A DNA stretch of 64,000 nucleotides from Gilliamella sp. ESL0405 (GCF_019469205.1 NZ_CP048265.1:1240001-1304000); one strand, 5' to 3'; shown: positions 24,711 through 39,489, counted from the first letter of the stretch. Notes: generated from the sequence alone by a model not told the origin. A program made the numbers and translations.

Positions 24711-26106
24711 AGCGTCAGTGAAAAGCAAAAAGATCGTCGCAATTTGTGCTTGTACAGCCGGTATGGCACATACTTATATTGCTAAAGGGAAGATTGAAAA
24801 TGAAGCCAAAAAACGTGGCTGGGATTGTAAAGTAGAAACGCAAGGTGCAGCAGGCATTGATAATGCTTTGACGGAACAAGATTTAAAAAGTGCTGATGTG
24901 ATTTTATTAGCAACGGATATTTCAATTGAAAATGCAGATAGATTAGAGCCATTTAACAATATCATTAAAGTGAGCACCGGCGAAGCGGTGAAAAACACGG
25001 TTAACATTTTTGATAATGCCGATAAGATTGCAACTCACGTGGTTAAAGACAGCATTGGCAAAGAGATTTTCAGAGCACTTAATACCGGTATCAGTAAATT
25101 TCTGCCGGTTATTATTGCCTCAGGCATACTCTTTTCCATAGTGTTAATGACAGGTGAGGTGACTAACGATACCATATTGCCTCGTAATCAATTCTTTGCC
25201 GATCTTCAGCAAGTCGCTTTTTATGGCTTTGCGATGATGGTGCCGGTTTTGGCCGCTTATATGGCTTATTCTATTGGCGGTAATGCTGCGCTCGCACCGG
25301 CGTTTATTATGGGGTATGTGGTTAATAATCCTATTGGTGTTAATCAAGTCAGCACTGGTTTTATTGGTGCAATGATTTTTGGTATTTTAATCGGCTATTT
25401 TGTTAAGTGGTTTAAAAAGGTTAAAGTTCATCCGGTTATTGCCTCAGTAATGCCTGTTATGATCATTCCAACGGTGACATTATTGGTTATGGCTCCGATC
25501 TATATCTATGGCTTATCTTATCCACTTGATTGGTTTGTCAAAGCCATGGTGGAAACACTAAAAGGTATGTCAGAAGTCAACGCCGCATTTTTAGGTATCG
25601 GTATTGGCATATTAGCGGCATTAGATATGGGTGGACCTTGTAGTAAAGCCGCCACGGCCTTTACGTTAGCCGCAATGGCAGAAGGGGTATATGGTCCTAA
25701 TGGCGTATTTCGTATGTGCTGTGCCATTCCGCCATTAGGGTTAGCGTTGTCTTCGTTAATCGTGTCTCGAGCTAAATATACCAAAGAAGAAAAAGAGTTT
25801 GGTATCACAGCTTTCTTTCTGTCACTGGCTGGCATTACCGAAGGTGCAATCCCATTTGCCGCCAAAGATCCTAAACGAGTGATTATTGCTATTGTGGTTG
25901 GTACAGCCATTGCCGGTATGTTAGGTATGATTAATGGTATCGATTCGCTGGTAGCATTTGGTGGACTAGTTGCTTTAGGTGGCGTAACGAAAGGTGCAGT
26001 TTGGTATGTGATCGATATGTTTATTGGCGCTTTTATTATTGCCGCCATTTTACACTTTACCCGAAAAAATGCCGATCAGACTGAAGAGGTCATTGAAGAT
26101 CAGTAA
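24703..26106 (+). CDS. PTS fructose-type EIIBC
   Basis: This is an inner-membrane permease that imports and phosphorylates a sugar. The 467-residue protein has an EIIB domain (about 1-105) with the phospho-cysteine at residue 17 in ACTAGMAHT, then a EIIC domain with about nine helices (SGILFSIVLMTG, GIGILAALDMGGPCSKAATA, LAGITEGAIPFA). It contains only one EIIB domain. The true start is ATG 24703, preceded by GAGG; longer in-frame readings overlap EIIA too far. A strong hairpin follows the stop. Confidence 0.9.
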   Translation: MNKASVKSKKIVAICACTAGMAHTYIAKGKIENEAKKRGWDCKVETQGAAGIDNALTEQDLKSADVILLATDISIENADRLEPFNNIIKVSTGEAVKNTVNIFDNADKIATHVVKDSIGKEIFRALNTGISKFLPVIIASGILFSIVLMTGEVTNDTILPRNQFFADLQQVAFYGFAMMVPVLAAYMAYSIGGNAALAPAFIMGYVVNNPIGVNQVSTGFIGAMIFGILIGYFVKWFKKVKVHPVIASVMPVMIIPTVTLLVMAPIYIYGLSYPLDWFVKAMVETLKGMSEVNAAFLGIGIGILAALDMGGPCSKAATAFTLAAMAEGVYGPNGVFRMCCAIPPLGLALSSLIVSRAKYTKEEKEFGITAFFLSLAGITEGAIPFAAKDPKRVIIAIVVGTAIAGMLGMINGIDSLVAFGGLVALGGVTKGAVWYVIDMFIGAFIIAAILHFTRKNADQTEEVIEDQ

Positions 26107-26113
26107 TCAATGA

Positions 26114-26143
26114 TATTACACCGTCAATGCTGACGGTGTAATA
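26114..26143. terminator. Hairpin after the fructose-type PTS
   Basis: A perfect 13-base-pair stem (TATTACACCGTCA with its complement) has a four-base loop and lies seven bases after the EIIBC stop. It lacks a clear T-run, so termination strength is uncertain. Confidence 0.6.
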
Positions 26144-26175
26144 CTATCTAGTTGAGGCTGCATTATCAGCTCAAA

Positions 26176-26209
26176 TTGACTATCTCGCCACACGATTGGA
26201 GATAGTCAA
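26176..26209. terminator. Second hairpin between convergent genes, terminator of the amidohydrolase gene
   Basis: An 11-base-pair stem, TTGACTATCTC/GAGATAGTCAA, lies between the convergent PTS and amidohydrolase genes, about 37 bases beyond the amidohydrolase stop. The plus-strand side is followed by CTTAAATTTTT. Confidence 0.6.
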
Positions 26210-26245
26210 CTTAAATTTTTATAGTAATAAAAACGCTTTTTTACT

Positions 26246-27928
26246 TTAATCTTGCTGATAAACTGTTTTACCACCGATAATTGTGGTTAACACTTTGACA
26301 TTTTGCATATCGGTTGCCGGAATGGTAAATGGATTGCGATCTAAAATAATCAAATCAGCAAATTTACCTTTTTCAATTGAGCCAATATACTCGTCTTGTT
26401 TGAGCACATAAGCGGCACCAATGGTTGCACAGCGTAAAACTTCGGTAGCGGTTAAATTACGGTCACTGTTTAATCGTGGATGCTGTGCATCAATTTGTCG
26501 GGTCATGGCTACTTGAAAATCATACCACTCATTTAATGGGTCGATTGGCCAATCGCTACCAAAGGCGCAGTTGACGCCTGCATCAATATATTGCCCGTGG
26601 GATTCTAAACCGTTATAGCGCTTTTCGCCAAATAGTGTTTGATATTGTTCAACCATGGCATCGCTACAGCCAGCCCATTGGAATGAAAACACGACACAAG
26701 CATTTAATTGCTTATACCTTGCATATTGATGTGCTGCACTGAGTTCATTATGTGCCGTGCTAGGGCGGATATCGGCATCGGGTAATGCTTGGCGCATTTT
26801 TTCGATGGCATCAAGCACCACTTCAATGGCGCCTTCGCCAACTGTATGCATATGTGGATGAAAACCGGCACGAGATGACTCTAAAATTAAAGCATTTAGC
26901 ATCTCAGTTGAGTAGTATAAATCACCATAACGATCTTTTTCATGCTCAAGTTGATAAGGTTGCAACAGTCTTGCTGTCATTAATGGCGCTTGCATTACCC
27001 CGTCAACAAACAGTTTAGTATGTGAAATTTTAATACCGGGCTTAGGTTGCCAGTTTTTATCGTCGTAACGGCTGGCAAACTGTTTAACTTTTTCCAGTAA
27101 AGCCGGGATAGCTTCGATCGAGGTGACATCATCGGGCGGTAACTCACGTGCGCCAAATAAGCGTATAGTAAGTTGATCTTGCTGTTGTAGCTTTAAAAAG
27201 GCATCGGCTTGGGTTTCGGTTATCCGAGCATCCATAACCGCTGTTACGCCTTGTTTGTTTAGTTCCGCTTGTGCTAATTTAGCAATATGTGCGGCTTGTT
27301 CTTCGGTCAGTTTCGAAATACTATCAAAAGCACGCATGGCCGGCGCATCTTCTAAAATGCCATTAGGTTCACCGTCATCGGTGCGACCGATTTTACCGTC
27401 AGTCGGTTCCGGGGTATTTTTATCGATGCCGAATTTTTCCAAAGCCGTTGTGTTAGCAACCAAAGTATGACAGTCATTAGAAAACAAAATAACCGGGCGC
27501 TTGGTATTTAGCTTATCAAGGTCAAAACGAGTGATGTCAGTACCAATCGGCAGGACTTCTTGTCTTAGCCAACCACGAACTTGTAGCCAGTGTGAATCAT
27601 GATTAGTTTTATCTTTATCTAAATAATCTTGAATAATGGCTAGCGTTTGTTCGACCGTTAAACTTTGATAGTTGAGATTGCAAGATGACAGTTGCATACC
27701 ACCCCAGAAGGTGTGCAAATGTGAATCAATAATGCCTGGCATCATTGTTTTGCCGTGCAGATCGTAAACTGTAGTATGATTATCTACATAATGACTGTTA
27801 TTTATCTCTTGCGTGCTACCAGTGGCAATGATATAACCATTTTTAATTGCTATAGCTTCACAGACAGTATCTTGTCTATCTGCGGTATAAATGTAACCAT
27901 TAATATAAATAACATCGGCTTTAGCCAT
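26246..27928 (-). CDS. YtcJ-like metal-dependent amidohydrolase
   Basis: The 560-residue protein belongs to the amidohydrolase superfamily branch of YtcJ/AepA proteins. Visible features are the N-terminal beta-sandwich (DVIYINGYIYTADRQD), the metal-binding DSHLHTFWGG near residue 68, a central HTVGEGA and the C-terminal FGSDWPIDPLNEW with the metal-site aspartate. The barrel is completed by GKFADLIILDRNPF. It probably hydrolyses an amide or related bond in a small molecule; the substrate is unknown. There is no signal peptide, so it is cytoplasmic. It is a single gene, divergent from matP. Confidence 0.87.
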   Translation of the reverse strand: MAKADVIYINGYIYTADRQDTVCEAIAIKNGYIIATGSTQEINNSHYVDNHTTVYDLHGKTMMPGIIDSHLHTFWGGMQLSSCNLNYQSLTVEQTLAIIQDYLDKDKTNHDSHWLQVRGWLRQEVLPIGTDITRFDLDKLNTKRPVILFSNDCHTLVANTTALEKFGIDKNTPEPTDGKIGRTDDGEPNGILEDAPAMRAFDSISKLTEEQAAHIAKLAQAELNKQGVTAVMDARITETQADAFLKLQQQDQLTIRLFGARELPPDDVTSIEAIPALLEKVKQFASRYDDKNWQPKPGIKISHTKLFVDGVMQAPLMTARLLQPYQLEHEKDRYGDLYYSTEMLNALILESSRAGFHPHMHTVGEGAIEVVLDAIEKMRQALPDADIRPSTAHNELSAAHQYARYKQLNACVVFSFQWAGCSDAMVEQYQTLFGEKRYNGLESHGQYIDAGVNCAFGSDWPIDPLNEWYDFQVAMTRQIDAQHPRLNSDRNLTATEVLRCATIGAAYVLKQDEYIGSIEKGKFADLIILDRNPFTIPATDMQNVKVLTTIIGGKTVYQQD

Positions 27929-28076
27929 TATTTGCGATTCCTTAAATGAAGAACAAAGTGAAAGGTGAACGATAGCAGATTTATAAAAAATTTGTCAAAT
28001 GCAATAATTTTCTTTATTGTGTTTTAAGTTTATGCTACAAATAGGCGAAATAGTTACAGCGTCACAAGGTGAACCT

Positions 28077-28541
28077 ATGAAATATCAGCAATTAGAAAAC
28101 CTTGAATGTGGTTGGAAGTGGCACTATCTAGTAAAAAGGCATTTAGAAGGCGAAGCTATTACGCGTTATTTAGAAAAAAGCGCTGCAAATCATGCCGTCA
28201 ATGAATTACTGTTATTAGAGCATAATCCAACACGTGTCGTTGATTGGATAAAAGCGCATTTAAATCCCGATTTAGACAATCGCATGAAGCAAACCATTCG
28301 GGCAAGACGTAAACGACATTTTAATGCTGAACAACAAAATACCCGAAAAAAATCAATTGATTTAGAGTTTCTAGTCTGGCAACGATTGGCAAGTTTAGCT
28401 AAGCGCCGAGGTTGCACGTTGTCACAAACAATTACACAACTGATTGAAGATGCTGAGCAAAAAGAGCAATACGTCAATAAAGTATCGACAATTAAAGATG
28501 ATTTACTTTCGCTTCTTCTTAACGAAGTTGAGAGTAAATAA
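28077..28541 (+). CDS. matP: Macrodomain Ter protein MatP
   Basis: MatP binds matS sites in the chromosome terminus and organises the Ter macrodomain until division. The 154-residue protein matches E. coli MatP (150 residues) closely by memory, starting [19 protein letters not shown], with [16 protein letters not shown] and [14 protein letters not shown] in the ribbon-helix-helix region. ATG 28077 is chosen because conservation begins there, with AAGGTGAACCT just upstream; the frame is open 20 codons further. topA starts 30 bases downstream. Confidence 0.95.
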   Translation: MKYQQLENLECGWKWHYLVKRHLEGEAITRYLEKSAANHAVNELLLLEHNPTRVVDWIKAHLNPDLDNRMKQTIRARRKRHFNAEQQNTRKKSIDLEFLVWQRLASLAKRRGCTLSQTITQLIEDAEQKEQYVNKVSTIKDDLLSLLLNEVESK

Positions 28542-28571
28542 CGTAAACAACAGGATAATATAGGTTTAATT

Positions 28572-31172
28572 ATGGGAAAATCCCTTGTTATTGTGGAATC
28601 ACCAGCCAAAGCAAAAACGATAAATAAATATCTTGGCAAAGATTTCGTGGTTAAATCAAGCGTGGGGCACATTCGAGATCTTCCGGTAAGTGGCAGTAGC
28701 CAGCGCACAGAAAAAACCGCCAAAGATAAAACAGAGAAAAAAGTTAAGCGTTCTGAAAAACAGGCGCTAGTAGATCGCATGAGTGTTGATCCTTATAACG
28801 GTTGGAAAGCACACTATGAGATCTTACCCGGCAAAGAACGTGTGGTTGCCGAACTTAAAAAATTAGCCAAAGATGCCGATATGATCTATCTGGCAACCGA
28901 CTTGGATAGAGAAGGGGAAGCCATTGCTTGGCATCTTAAAGATGTGATAGGTGGCGATGATAGCAAATATCGTCGGGTGGTATTTAATGAGATCACCAAA
29001 ACCGCTATAAAAAATGCCTTTAATCATCCCGCGATGATTGATATGGATCGGGTCAATGCTCAACAAGCACGCCGATTTATGGACCGTGTTGTGGGCTTTA
29101 TGTTATCACCACTACTTTGGAAAAAAGTCGCAAGGGGGCTATCGGCTGGTCGTGTTCAGTCTGTTGCTGTGCGCCTTGTGGTTGAGCGTGAGCGTGAAAT
29201 TCATGCATTTATTCCTGAAGAGTATTGGGATCTCTATGCCGACTTAAGTACTGCCAAACAAGAGCCATTAACGCTACAAGTGACGCATTACAAAGATGAA
29301 GCATTTGAGCCTAAAGATAAAGTTGCCATTGATATGGCATTAGCTGAGCTTAATAATAGTCAGTATCATGTAACAAATATTGAGCAAAAGCCGACCAAAA
29401 GTAATCCAACTGCCCCTTTTATAACCTCGACATTGCAGCAAGCTGCTAGCACCCGTTTAGGTTTTGGCGTTAAAAAGACGATGATGTTGGCACAGCGCCT
29501 TTACGAAGCCGGTTATATTACCTATATGCGTACCGATTCGACCAATCTAAGTCAAGATGCGTTAACCATGGTGCGAGATTATATTGGACAGCATTTTGGT
29601 GATAAGTACTTACCTAAAACCGCTAATGTTTACACCAGTAAAAAGAACTCGCAAGAAGCCCATGAAGCTATTCGTCCTTCTGATGTTACCATTTTGGCCG
29701 ACAATATCAGTGATGTTGAAGCAGATGCGTGTAAGTTATATCAATTAATTTGGCGCCAATTTGTGGCGTGTCAAATGACATCAGCCGAATATAATTCGAC
29801 AACTATTACGGTCAAATCCGGCGATTTTATTTTAAAAGCCAAAGGGCGTACTTTACGATTTGACGGTTGGACAAAAGTACAACCACAGTTGACCAAAAAC
29901 AGTGAAGATAAAATCTTACCGACCGTTGCGGTTAATGATAAGTTGGATTTAATCAGCCTAAACCCAAATCAGCACTTTACTAAACCGCCAGCACGCTATA
30001 ACGAGGCGTCATTGGTTAAAGAGCTTGAAAAACGTGAGATTGGCCGTCCGTCGACTTATGCAACGATCATTTCGACTATTCAAGACCGGGGTTATGTTCG
30101 TTTAGATAATCGCCGTTTTTACGCTGAAAAGATTGGTGAGATTGTTACTGACCGATTGAATGAAAACTTCAATGATTTAATGAGCTATGATTTTACTGCC
30201 CGTATGGAGCATGCGCTCGATGAGATTGCTCACAAAAAACAAGAGTGGCGGGAAGTGCTCGATCAGTTCTTTAGTGATTTTAGTCAGCATTTAGAAGTTG
30301 CAGAGCAAGCGCCAGATAAAGGTGGTATGCAACTTAATCCTTTAGTTTTAACACCTGAAATTAAATGCCCAAATTGTGGGCGTGAAATGGGAATTAAAAC
30401 TGCGGGAACGGGCGTATTTTTAGCCTGTTCGGGTTATGCTTTACCGCCTAAAGAGCGCTGCAAACAAACGATAAACCTGATACCTGAACACGAAACGCTA
30501 AACATCTTAGAAGAGGCCGACACGGCTGAAACCGATGCTTTACGTGCACGTAAACGATGCCCAAAATGTCACACTGCAATGGATAGCTACTTACTGGATA
30601 ATGAGCGTAAATTACATATTTGTGGTAATAACCCAATTTGTGATGGCTCTATTGTTGAAAAAGGAAACTTTAAAGTAAAAAGCTACGAAGGTCCGATTAT
30701 TGAGTGTGAAAAATGTGGTTCTGAAATGCACTTAAAATCGGGTCGTTTTGGGTTATATATGGGATGTACTAACCCGGATTGTAAAAATACCCGTAAAATA
30801 TTAAAAAATGGTGATGTGGCACCACCGAAAGAAGATCCTGTTGATTTGCCTGAATTAAAATGCGTTAAGTCAGATGCGCATTTTGTGTTACGTGACGGTG
30901 CATCGGGGATCTTTTTAGCTGCCCATAATTTCCCTAAATCCAGAGAAACACGTGCGCCATTGATTGAGGAATTGCAACGATTTAAAGATCGTTTACCGGA
31001 AAAGTTTCTCTATCTTACTAAAGCACCAAGTAAAGATCCTGACGGTAACCCTGCTATCGTTCGTTTTAGCCGAAAAAGTAAACAACAATATGTGACTTCT
31101 GAAGTTAACGGAAAATCGACCGGCTGGGTAATGCAATATGTTGATGGCAAATGGATTAGCGGTAAAAAATAG
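28572..31172 (+). CDS. topA: DNA topoisomerase I (omega protein)
   Basis: The enzyme relaxes negatively supercoiled DNA by single-strand passage. The 866-residue protein (E. coli 865) has the Toprim start [19 protein letters not shown], the acidic [12 protein letters not shown], the active-site tyrosine 318 in [10 protein letters not shown], and C-terminal four-cysteine zinc ribbons ([24 protein letters not shown]). It is followed by a clear terminator and cysB, the same order as in E. coli. An intact full-length housekeeping gene. Confidence 0.97.
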   Translation: MGKSLVIVESPAKAKTINKYLGKDFVVKSSVGHIRDLPVSGSSQRTEKTAKDKTEKKVKRSEKQALVDRMSVDPYNGWKAHYEILPGKERVVAELKKLAKDADMIYLATDLDREGEAIAWHLKDVIGGDDSKYRRVVFNEITKTAIKNAFNHPAMIDMDRVNAQQARRFMDRVVGFMLSPLLWKKVARGLSAGRVQSVAVRLVVEREREIHAFIPEEYWDLYADLSTAKQEPLTLQVTHYKDEAFEPKDKVAIDMALAELNNSQYHVTNIEQKPTKSNPTAPFITSTLQQAASTRLGFGVKKTMMLAQRLYEAGYITYMRTDSTNLSQDALTMVRDYIGQHFGDKYLPKTANVYTSKKNSQEAHEAIRPSDVTILADNISDVEADACKLYQLIWRQFVACQMTSAEYNSTTITVKSGDFILKAKGRTLRFDGWTKVQPQLTKNSEDKILPTVAVNDKLDLISLNPNQHFTKPPARYNEASLVKELEKREIGRPSTYATIISTIQDRGYVRLDNRRFYAEKIGEIVTDRLNENFNDLMSYDFTARMEHALDEIAHKKQEWREVLDQFFSDFSQHLEVAEQAPDKGGMQLNPLVLTPEIKCPNCGREMGIKTAGTGVFLACSGYALPPKERCKQTINLIPEHETLNILEEADTAETDALRARKRCPKCHTAMDSYLLDNERKLHICGNNPICDGSIVEKGNFKVKSYEGPIIECEKCGSEMHLKSGRFGLYMGCTNPDCKNTRKILKNGDVAPPKEDPVDLPELKCVKSDAHFVLRDGASGIFLAAHNFPKSRETRAPLIEELQRFKDRLPEKFLYLTKAPSKDPDGNPAIVRFSRKSKQQYVTSEVNGKSTGWVMQYVDGKWISGKK

Positions 31173-31181
31173 CTAAGAGTG

Positions 31182-31213
31182 CCCGAAACAGTCATTACAC
31201 TGTTTCGGGTTTT
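31182..31213 (+). terminator. Rho-independent terminator after topA
   Basis: A perfect 11-base-pair stem CCCGAAACAGT/ACTGTTTCGGG has a six-base loop and is followed by TTTTG, ten bases after the topA stop. Confidence 0.92.
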
Positions 31214-31342
31214 GTCTACGTTTTAGTATAAAAATGCAGTTTAGGTTTGTGCTATAGTGTAAAAGGAATAACTTTATGGTTGTTCTCTTTTTTGCTTGTT
31301 TCGAAAAAGAGCAAAGCCGGTAAAGTTAAAGGAGCCTTTATC

Positions 31343-32314
31343 ATGAAATTGCAACAACTACGATATATTGTTGAAGTCGTCAATAATGATCTCAATGTAT
31401 CGTTAACATCGGAAAAGCTTTATACCTCACAGCCTGGCATTAGCAAGCAGATTAAATTACTTGAAGATGAATTAGGTGTTCAAATCTTTACCCGAGTGGG
31501 AAAACACCTTTCAGAAGTCACGCCGGTTGGCGAAAAAATTGTTAGTTTAGCCCGGGAAATCTTAAACAAATCACACGATATAAAAATTATCGCTAAAGAG
31601 TTTAGCCAACCAAACCAAGGGACGCTAACAATCACAACCACCTATACTCAAGCCCGTTATACCTTGCCCGTTGTCATTCAACAGTTTATGAAACAATACC
31701 CAAGCATTACTTTACACATGGAGCAGGGCTCATCTTCACAATGCTTATTGCAGGCGCAAAGTGGACAAGCCGATTTTGCCATTATTACCGATCTGGCACA
31801 GCTTAACGATGATATGATAGCCTTACCTTGCTATCATTGGAATCAAGCGGTAATTGTGATGAAAGATCATCCGCTGGCAAAAAGCAGTTTGATCAGCATT
31901 GAAGAGTTATCGAAATACCCGCTGGTCAGTTACGATTTTTCTAACGACGGTTCAGATTTAAATCAAGCTTTTATCAAAGCCAATCAGTTGCCTAATATTG
32001 TCTTTAGTACTACCGATGCTGACTTGATTAAAACCTATGTTAAGTTAGGGGTTGGGGTAGGGATAGTGGCGAAAATGGCCGTTAATGAATCAGCCGATAG
32101 TGATTTTGTTGTGCTCAATGCCGGGCATATCTTTCCTTATAGCACAACTTATATCGCTTTTGCACGTTCACTATTTTTACGTAATTATATGTATGAGTTT
32201 ATCAGTCAATTTTCGCCGCATTTAAATAAACAGACGGTTGATAAGTTGATTTTGTGTGAAAATAATGTTCAAGTTCAGGCAATGTTTAATGGGGTAAAAC
32301 TGCCGATCCGTTAA
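31343..32314 (+). CDS. cysB: LysR-type transcriptional regulator CysB
   Basis: CysB activates sulfate assimilation and cysteine synthesis genes in response to N-acetylserine. The 323-residue protein (E. coli 324) has the N-terminal helix-turn-helix MKLQQLRYIVEVVNNDLNVS and LYTSQPGISKQIK, and the effector domain with TTTYTQARYTLP, LPCYHWNQAVIV and FSTTDADLIKTYVKLG. ATG 31343 has AAAGGAG upstream and matches the family start; the frame extends upstream to 31247 without conservation. Confidence 0.95.
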   Translation: MKLQQLRYIVEVVNNDLNVSLTSEKLYTSQPGISKQIKLLEDELGVQIFTRVGKHLSEVTPVGEKIVSLAREILNKSHDIKIIAKEFSQPNQGTLTITTTYTQARYTLPVVIQQFMKQYPSITLHMEQGSSSQCLLQAQSGQADFAIITDLAQLNDDMIALPCYHWNQAVIVMKDHPLAKSSLISIEELSKYPLVSYDFSNDGSDLNQAFIKANQLPNIVFSTTDADLIKTYVKLGVGVGIVAKMAVNESADSDFVVLNAGHIFPYSTTYIAFARSLFLRNYMYEFISQFSPHLNKQTVDKLILCENNVQVQAMFNGVKLPIR

Positions 32315-32341
32315 ATGATTTGCCCAGTGAGGTTTGTAAAA

Positions 32342-32373
32342 AATCAAAGTGCGAAACGGATCACACTTTGATT
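32342..32373 (-). terminator. Terminator of the his operon
   Basis: The stem AATCAAAGTG/CACTTTGATT, read on the minus strand, is followed by TTTTTTAC. It lies eight bases beyond the hisI stop and also separates the operon from convergent cysB. Confidence 0.88.
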
Positions 32374-32381
32374 AAGTAAAA

Positions 32382-33001
32382 CTATTTGTGTCTTGCTTTT
32401 AATATCTCAATCACATCTTGTAAAGATAGATTCTGATCTTGCAATAACACCAACAGATGATAAATTAGATCGGCAGATTCATTTTTAAGTTCAAAAGTAT
32501 CACGTACCGTTGCGGCAAGAGCTGTTTCAACCCCTTCTTCTCCCACTTTCTGCGCAATACGCTTCGTACCGTCATGATAGAGTTTAGCGGTGTAAGATGA
32601 CTTAGGATCGGCATTTTTGCGCGAAGCAATCAGCTGTTCGAGCTGATATAAAAATCCCCACTGTGTTTGTGCGTTGGCAAAGCAACTATTTGAGCCGGTA
32701 TGGCAAGTTGCGCCAACCGGATCGACTAAAATAAGCAAAGTGTCGTTATCACAATCGGTTGAAATGCTGACCACATTTAAAAAATTCCCTGATGTTTCGC
32801 CTTTTGTCCATAAACGGGCTTTAGTGCGTGAATAAAAGGTGACTTTACCACTAGCGAGCGTTTGGCTAAGTGCTGATTGATTCATGTAACCAAGCATCAA
32901 TACATCGCCTGAAACATAGTGTTGAATAATAACCGGCATTAAATTGTCAACTTTTTGCCAATCAAGCTGATTTGGATCAAATGGGTCATTAGAATTTGAA
33001 A

Positions 33002-33008
<7 letters not shown>
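32382..33008 (-). CDS. hisI: Bifunctional phosphoribosyl-AMP cyclohydrolase / phosphoribosyl-ATP pyrophosphatase
   Basis: This catalyses steps 2 and 3 of histidine synthesis. The 208-residue protein has the cyclohydrolase half first ([35 protein letters not shown] with CHTGSNSCF metal cysteines) and the pyrophosphatase half after about residue 115 ([11 protein letters not shown]). This is the fused HisIE form typical of enterobacteria-like lineages. It is the last gene of the operon and overlaps hisF by seven bases. Confidence 0.95.
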
Positions 33009-35101
<2,093 letters not shown>

Positions 35102-35102
<1 letters not shown>

Positions 35103-36169
35103 TACAAAACTCCTTTTGAACTAGGTAGTCTATCACCTTCGATTTTAATTGCTTGTTTAAGCGTTCTGGCAAAGGCTTTAAATAGGCTTTCAATTTTGTG
35201 ATGATCATTATCGCCTTGCGTTTCAATATGGAGCGTAATACCCATTGCATAACTGATTGAGTAAAAAAAGTGTTCAACCATTTGCGTGCTCATATCGCCC
35301 ACTTTTTGATGGGTAAACTGCGCTTTAAAGACCAGATAAGGACGGCCAGATATATCCATTGCACATGTAGCTAAACACTCATCCATAGGGATGACAGAAG
35401 CATAACGTGTAATGCCTCGTTTATCACCTAGCGCCAATTTTAAGGCTTCACCTAAAGCTAAACCGGTATCTTCAATCGTGTGATGATCATCAACATGTAA
35501 ATCACCTTCAACTTGAATATTGAGTTTAATACCACCGTGTGTCGCAATTTGGTCAAGCATATGGTCAAAAAAGCCAATACCGGTATTGATTTGGCTACCA
35601 CCTTGCCGGTCTAGCCAAACTTCAACAAGTATTTTGGTTTCTTTAGTATTACGTTGCACTTTTGCATAGCGATCAGCGGTGGTTAATCGTTGGGCTATTT
35701 CATTCCAGTTAAGGGTAATTGGGTCATAACGTAATCCGTTGATCTGCATATTTTCAGCAAGTTGAATATCTGTGACCCTGTCACCAATTACATAACTTTT
35801 TGCTTTGTCGAGCTTTCCACTGGTTAAGTAAGGTAAGACTAATTCAATCTTAGGTTTTCGACATTGGCAATTATCTTGCGGAAAGTGTGGGCAGATTAAC
35901 ACTTCTTCAAAATTCACCCCTTGAGATGCAAAAATTTGCATCATCAAATTGTGTGGACCGTCAAAACTCGCTTGCGGGTAACTGTCAGTACCCAGACCGT
36001 CTTGGTTGGTCACCATGACCAACTTATAACCCGCTGCTTGTAATTTAAGTAGTGCCGGAATGACATTCGGTTCAAATGCTAGTTTTTCGAAACTATCAAC
36101 TTGAAAATCAATTGGCGGTTCAGTAATTAAGGTTCCGTCACGATCGATAAATAAATATTTTTGTAACAT
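35102..36169 (-). CDS. hisB: Bifunctional histidinol-phosphatase / imidazoleglycerol-phosphate dehydratase HisB
   Basis: The N-terminal HAD phosphatase (FIDRDGTLI, zinc cysteine/histidine loop [14 protein letters not shown]) removes phosphate from histidinol phosphate. The C-terminal dehydratase has the manganese-binding [27 protein letters not shown] and [15 protein letters not shown]. The 355 residues equal the E. coli length. The two-domain fusion is typical of gammaproteobacteria. Confidence 0.96.
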
Positions 36170-36177
36170 GATTGCTC

Positions 36178-37245
<1,068 letters not shown>

Positions 37246-38547
37246 CTACTTTTGATTGGTTGCATTTAATGCCGCTAAACGAAGGGTGACCGCTTGTTTA
37301 TGCGCGGTGAGTTGTTCAGCTTGTGCCATAAGTTCAACCGCATTACCAATTGCTTGCAAGCCTTTCGGCGTTAATTTTTGAACGGTCATGCGTTTTTGGA
37401 AGTCAGCTAATCCTAAACTTGAGTAGGTAGCGGTGTAACCATAAGTCGGTAATACATGGTTGGTGCCCGATGCATAATCGCCGGCTGATTCAGGCGACCA
37501 GTCACCTAGAAAAATCGATCCGGCACTGGTTATCTGCTCGACAAGCTCGTCGGCATTTTGGGTTTGAATGATTAAATGTTCAGGTCCATAACGGTTACTG
37601 ATTGCAACACATTGCTGTAAATCTTTAGTGACAATAAGTCGGCTTTCTTGTAACGCTTTTTCGGCAATCGCCTGGCGTGATAATTGTGCTAGCTGTTTGT
37701 CGACTTCGATTGATACCGCTTGTGCGATTTTTTCATCCGGCGTCAGCAGTACCACTTGCGAATCGGGGCCATGTTCTGCTTGAGATAATAAATCAGCGGC
37801 AATAAATGCTGGGTTAGCTGAGCTATCAGCGATAACCAGAACTTCTGAAGGACCTGCCGGCATGTCGATTGCCGCACCGTCAAGCCGCTGGCTAATTTGG
37901 CGTTTTGCTTCGGTAACGTAGGCATTGCCGGGCCCAAATATTTTGTCCACTTTCGGAACGGTTTCGGTACCAAATGCCATTGCTGCAATCGCTTGCGCGC
38001 CACCTAATTGATAGATTTCTGTCACACCACACAGCTCAGCCGCATAAAGAATTTCGTTAGCAATTGGTGGCGGTGAGCAGAGTATCACTTTGCGGCAACC
38101 AGCAATGCTTGCCGGGGTTGCCAGCATTAATACTGTTGAGAGTAGTGGGGCGGAGCCACCGGGAATGTAAAGCCCCACCGAGTCGATAGGTCTTGTGACT
38201 AATTGACAGGTGATGCCGGGCATCGTTTCAACCGTTATCGACGGTTTAACTTGTGCTTGGTGAAATTTTTTAATATTGCTCACCGCTAATTGCATCGCTT
38301 GTTTTAATGCCGGATCAACTTGAGCGGTTGCGGTTTTAATCTCATCTTGAGATAGCTTAAGATGATTGATTTCAACTTTATCAAACTGCTGACTTAACGC
38401 TTTTAAAGCGACATCGCCAGTTTGTTTTACCTGATCTAAAATGGAGCTAACCGCTTGACTAATGCTATCAGAAGCCGCCATAGCGGGGCGAGTTAATAGC
38501 TGCGCTTGTTGTTGCTCTGTACATTGTTGCCAGTAAGAGAGTTTCAT
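37246..38547 (-). CDS. hisD: Histidinol dehydrogenase HisD
   Basis: The zinc enzyme that carries out the last two oxidations of histidine synthesis. The 433-residue protein has [17 protein letters not shown], the family signature around [20 protein letters not shown] and [11 protein letters not shown] with metal and catalytic histidines. Length and spacing are normal. hisG ends seven bases upstream. Confidence 0.97.
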   Translation of the reverse strand: MKLSYWQQCTEQQQAQLLTRPAMAASDSISQAVSSILDQVKQTGDVALKALSQQFDKVEINHLKLSQDEIKTATAQVDPALKQAMQLAVSNIKKFHQAQVKPSITVETMPGITCQLVTRPIDSVGLYIPGGSAPLLSTVLMLATPASIAGCRKVILCSPPPIANEILYAAELCGVTEIYQLGGAQAIAAMAFGTETVPKVDKIFGPGNAYVTEAKRQISQRLDGAAIDMPAGPSEVLVIADSSANPAFIAADLLSQAEHGPDSQVVLLTPDEKIAQAVSIEVDKQLAQLSRQAIAEKALQESRLIVTKDLQQCVAISNRYGPEHLIIQTQNADELVEQITSAGSIFLGDWSPESAGDYASGTNHVLPTYGYTATYSSLGLADFQKRMTVQKLTPKGLQAIGNAVELMAQAEQLTAHKQAVTLRLAALNATNQK

Positions 38548-38554
38548 AGTTGTT

Positions 38555-39454
38555 TTACTCCATCATTTTTTCAATTGGTAACACAAGGATTGAGCTTGCG
38601 CCTAATGCTTTTAACTTTTCCATGGTCTCCCAGAACAGCGATTCGGAGCTTACCATATGGAGGGCAACTCGATTTTGTTCACCGGTTAATGGCAATATTG
38701 TTGGATTTTCTGCGCCCGGCAATAATGCAACCACCTCATCTAATACTTCGGTTGGGGCATGTAGCATAATATATTTAGATTCACGAGCCTGTATCACCCC
38801 TTGCATACGGGTCATTACTTTGTCGATTAATGCCTGTTTAGTCGCTGACATCTCGCCGTCACGTTGAATTAAGCATGCTTTGGATTTATAGATTATTTCG
38901 ATCTCTTGTAGACCATTTGCTTCAAGCGTTGCACCACTTGAGACTAAATCACAAATCACATCCGCCAGTCCGGCACGAGGTGCGACTTCAACTGATCCAT
39001 TAAGCAAACAGGTTTTGAAGGTAACATTATATTGAGCGAGGTAACGACGGATTAGGTGAGGATAAGTGGTGGCGATTCGTAGGTTATTTAAACATTCAGG
39101 ACCGGTATAGTTAAAATCTCTTGGCGCTGCAATCGATAGTCGGCATCCACCAAAATCTAACCGACGTAATTTTTTATATTTAGGATCTTCGCCTTCAGCT
39201 TGTCTATCAAGTACTTCTTCTTCAAGCACATTTTCACCGACAATACCGATATCAACCACGCCGTCAATGACTAAACCGGGGATATCATCATCGCGAACAC
39301 GCAAGATATCAATTGGCATATTTTCGGCAAAGGCAATCAAGCGTTGCTCTTGTAGATTAATCTTAATGCCACATTGTGCCAGTAACTTTTTCGATTCGTC
39401 ACTTAAGCGCCCAGATTTTTGCATTGCTATACGTAAACGTGAATTATCCAACAT
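38555..39454 (-). CDS. hisG: ATP phosphoribosyltransferase HisG (long form)
   Basis: The first and feedback-controlled enzyme of histidine synthesis. The 299-residue long form includes the catalytic domains ([39 protein letters not shown]) and the C-terminal histidine-sensing domain. ATG 39454 is the family start ([12 protein letters not shown]); the frame runs 33 codons further but that part overlaps the attenuator and cannot be HisG. Expression is governed by the leader peptide and attenuator directly upstream. Confidence 0.96.
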   Translation of the reverse strand: MLDNSRLRIAMQKSGRLSDESKKLLAQCGIKINLQEQRLIAFAENMPIDILRVRDDDIPGLVIDGVVDIGIVGENVLEEEVLDRQAEGEDPKYKKLRRLDFGGCRLSIAAPRDFNYTGPECLNNLRIATTYPHLIRRYLAQYNVTFKTCLLNGSVEVAPRAGLADVICDLVSSGATLEANGLQEIEIIYKSKACLIQRDGEMSATKQALIDKVMTRMQGVIQARESKYIMLHAPTEVLDEVVALLPGAENPTILPLTGEQNRVALHMVSSESLFWETMEKLKALGASSILVLPIEKMME

Positions 39455-39489
39455 ATTATTCTCCAACTTATCCAAAAAAATTTTAAACC

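Noticed and set aside
25518-26048. 176-codon minus-strand open frame inside the EIIBC gene
   Set aside because: Its proline/alanine-rich translation mirrors the membrane codons of the true gene on the opposite strand.
28413-28425. matS-like sequence inside matP (TGCACGTTGTCAC)
   Set aside because: Only ten of thirteen positions fit the GTGACRNYGTCAC consensus, and one half-site is poor, so chance is likely.
28190-28780. 196-codon minus-strand open frame over matP and the start of topA
   Set aside because: It is antisense to two firmly identified genes, has low-complexity serine/leucine-rich translation and no family features.
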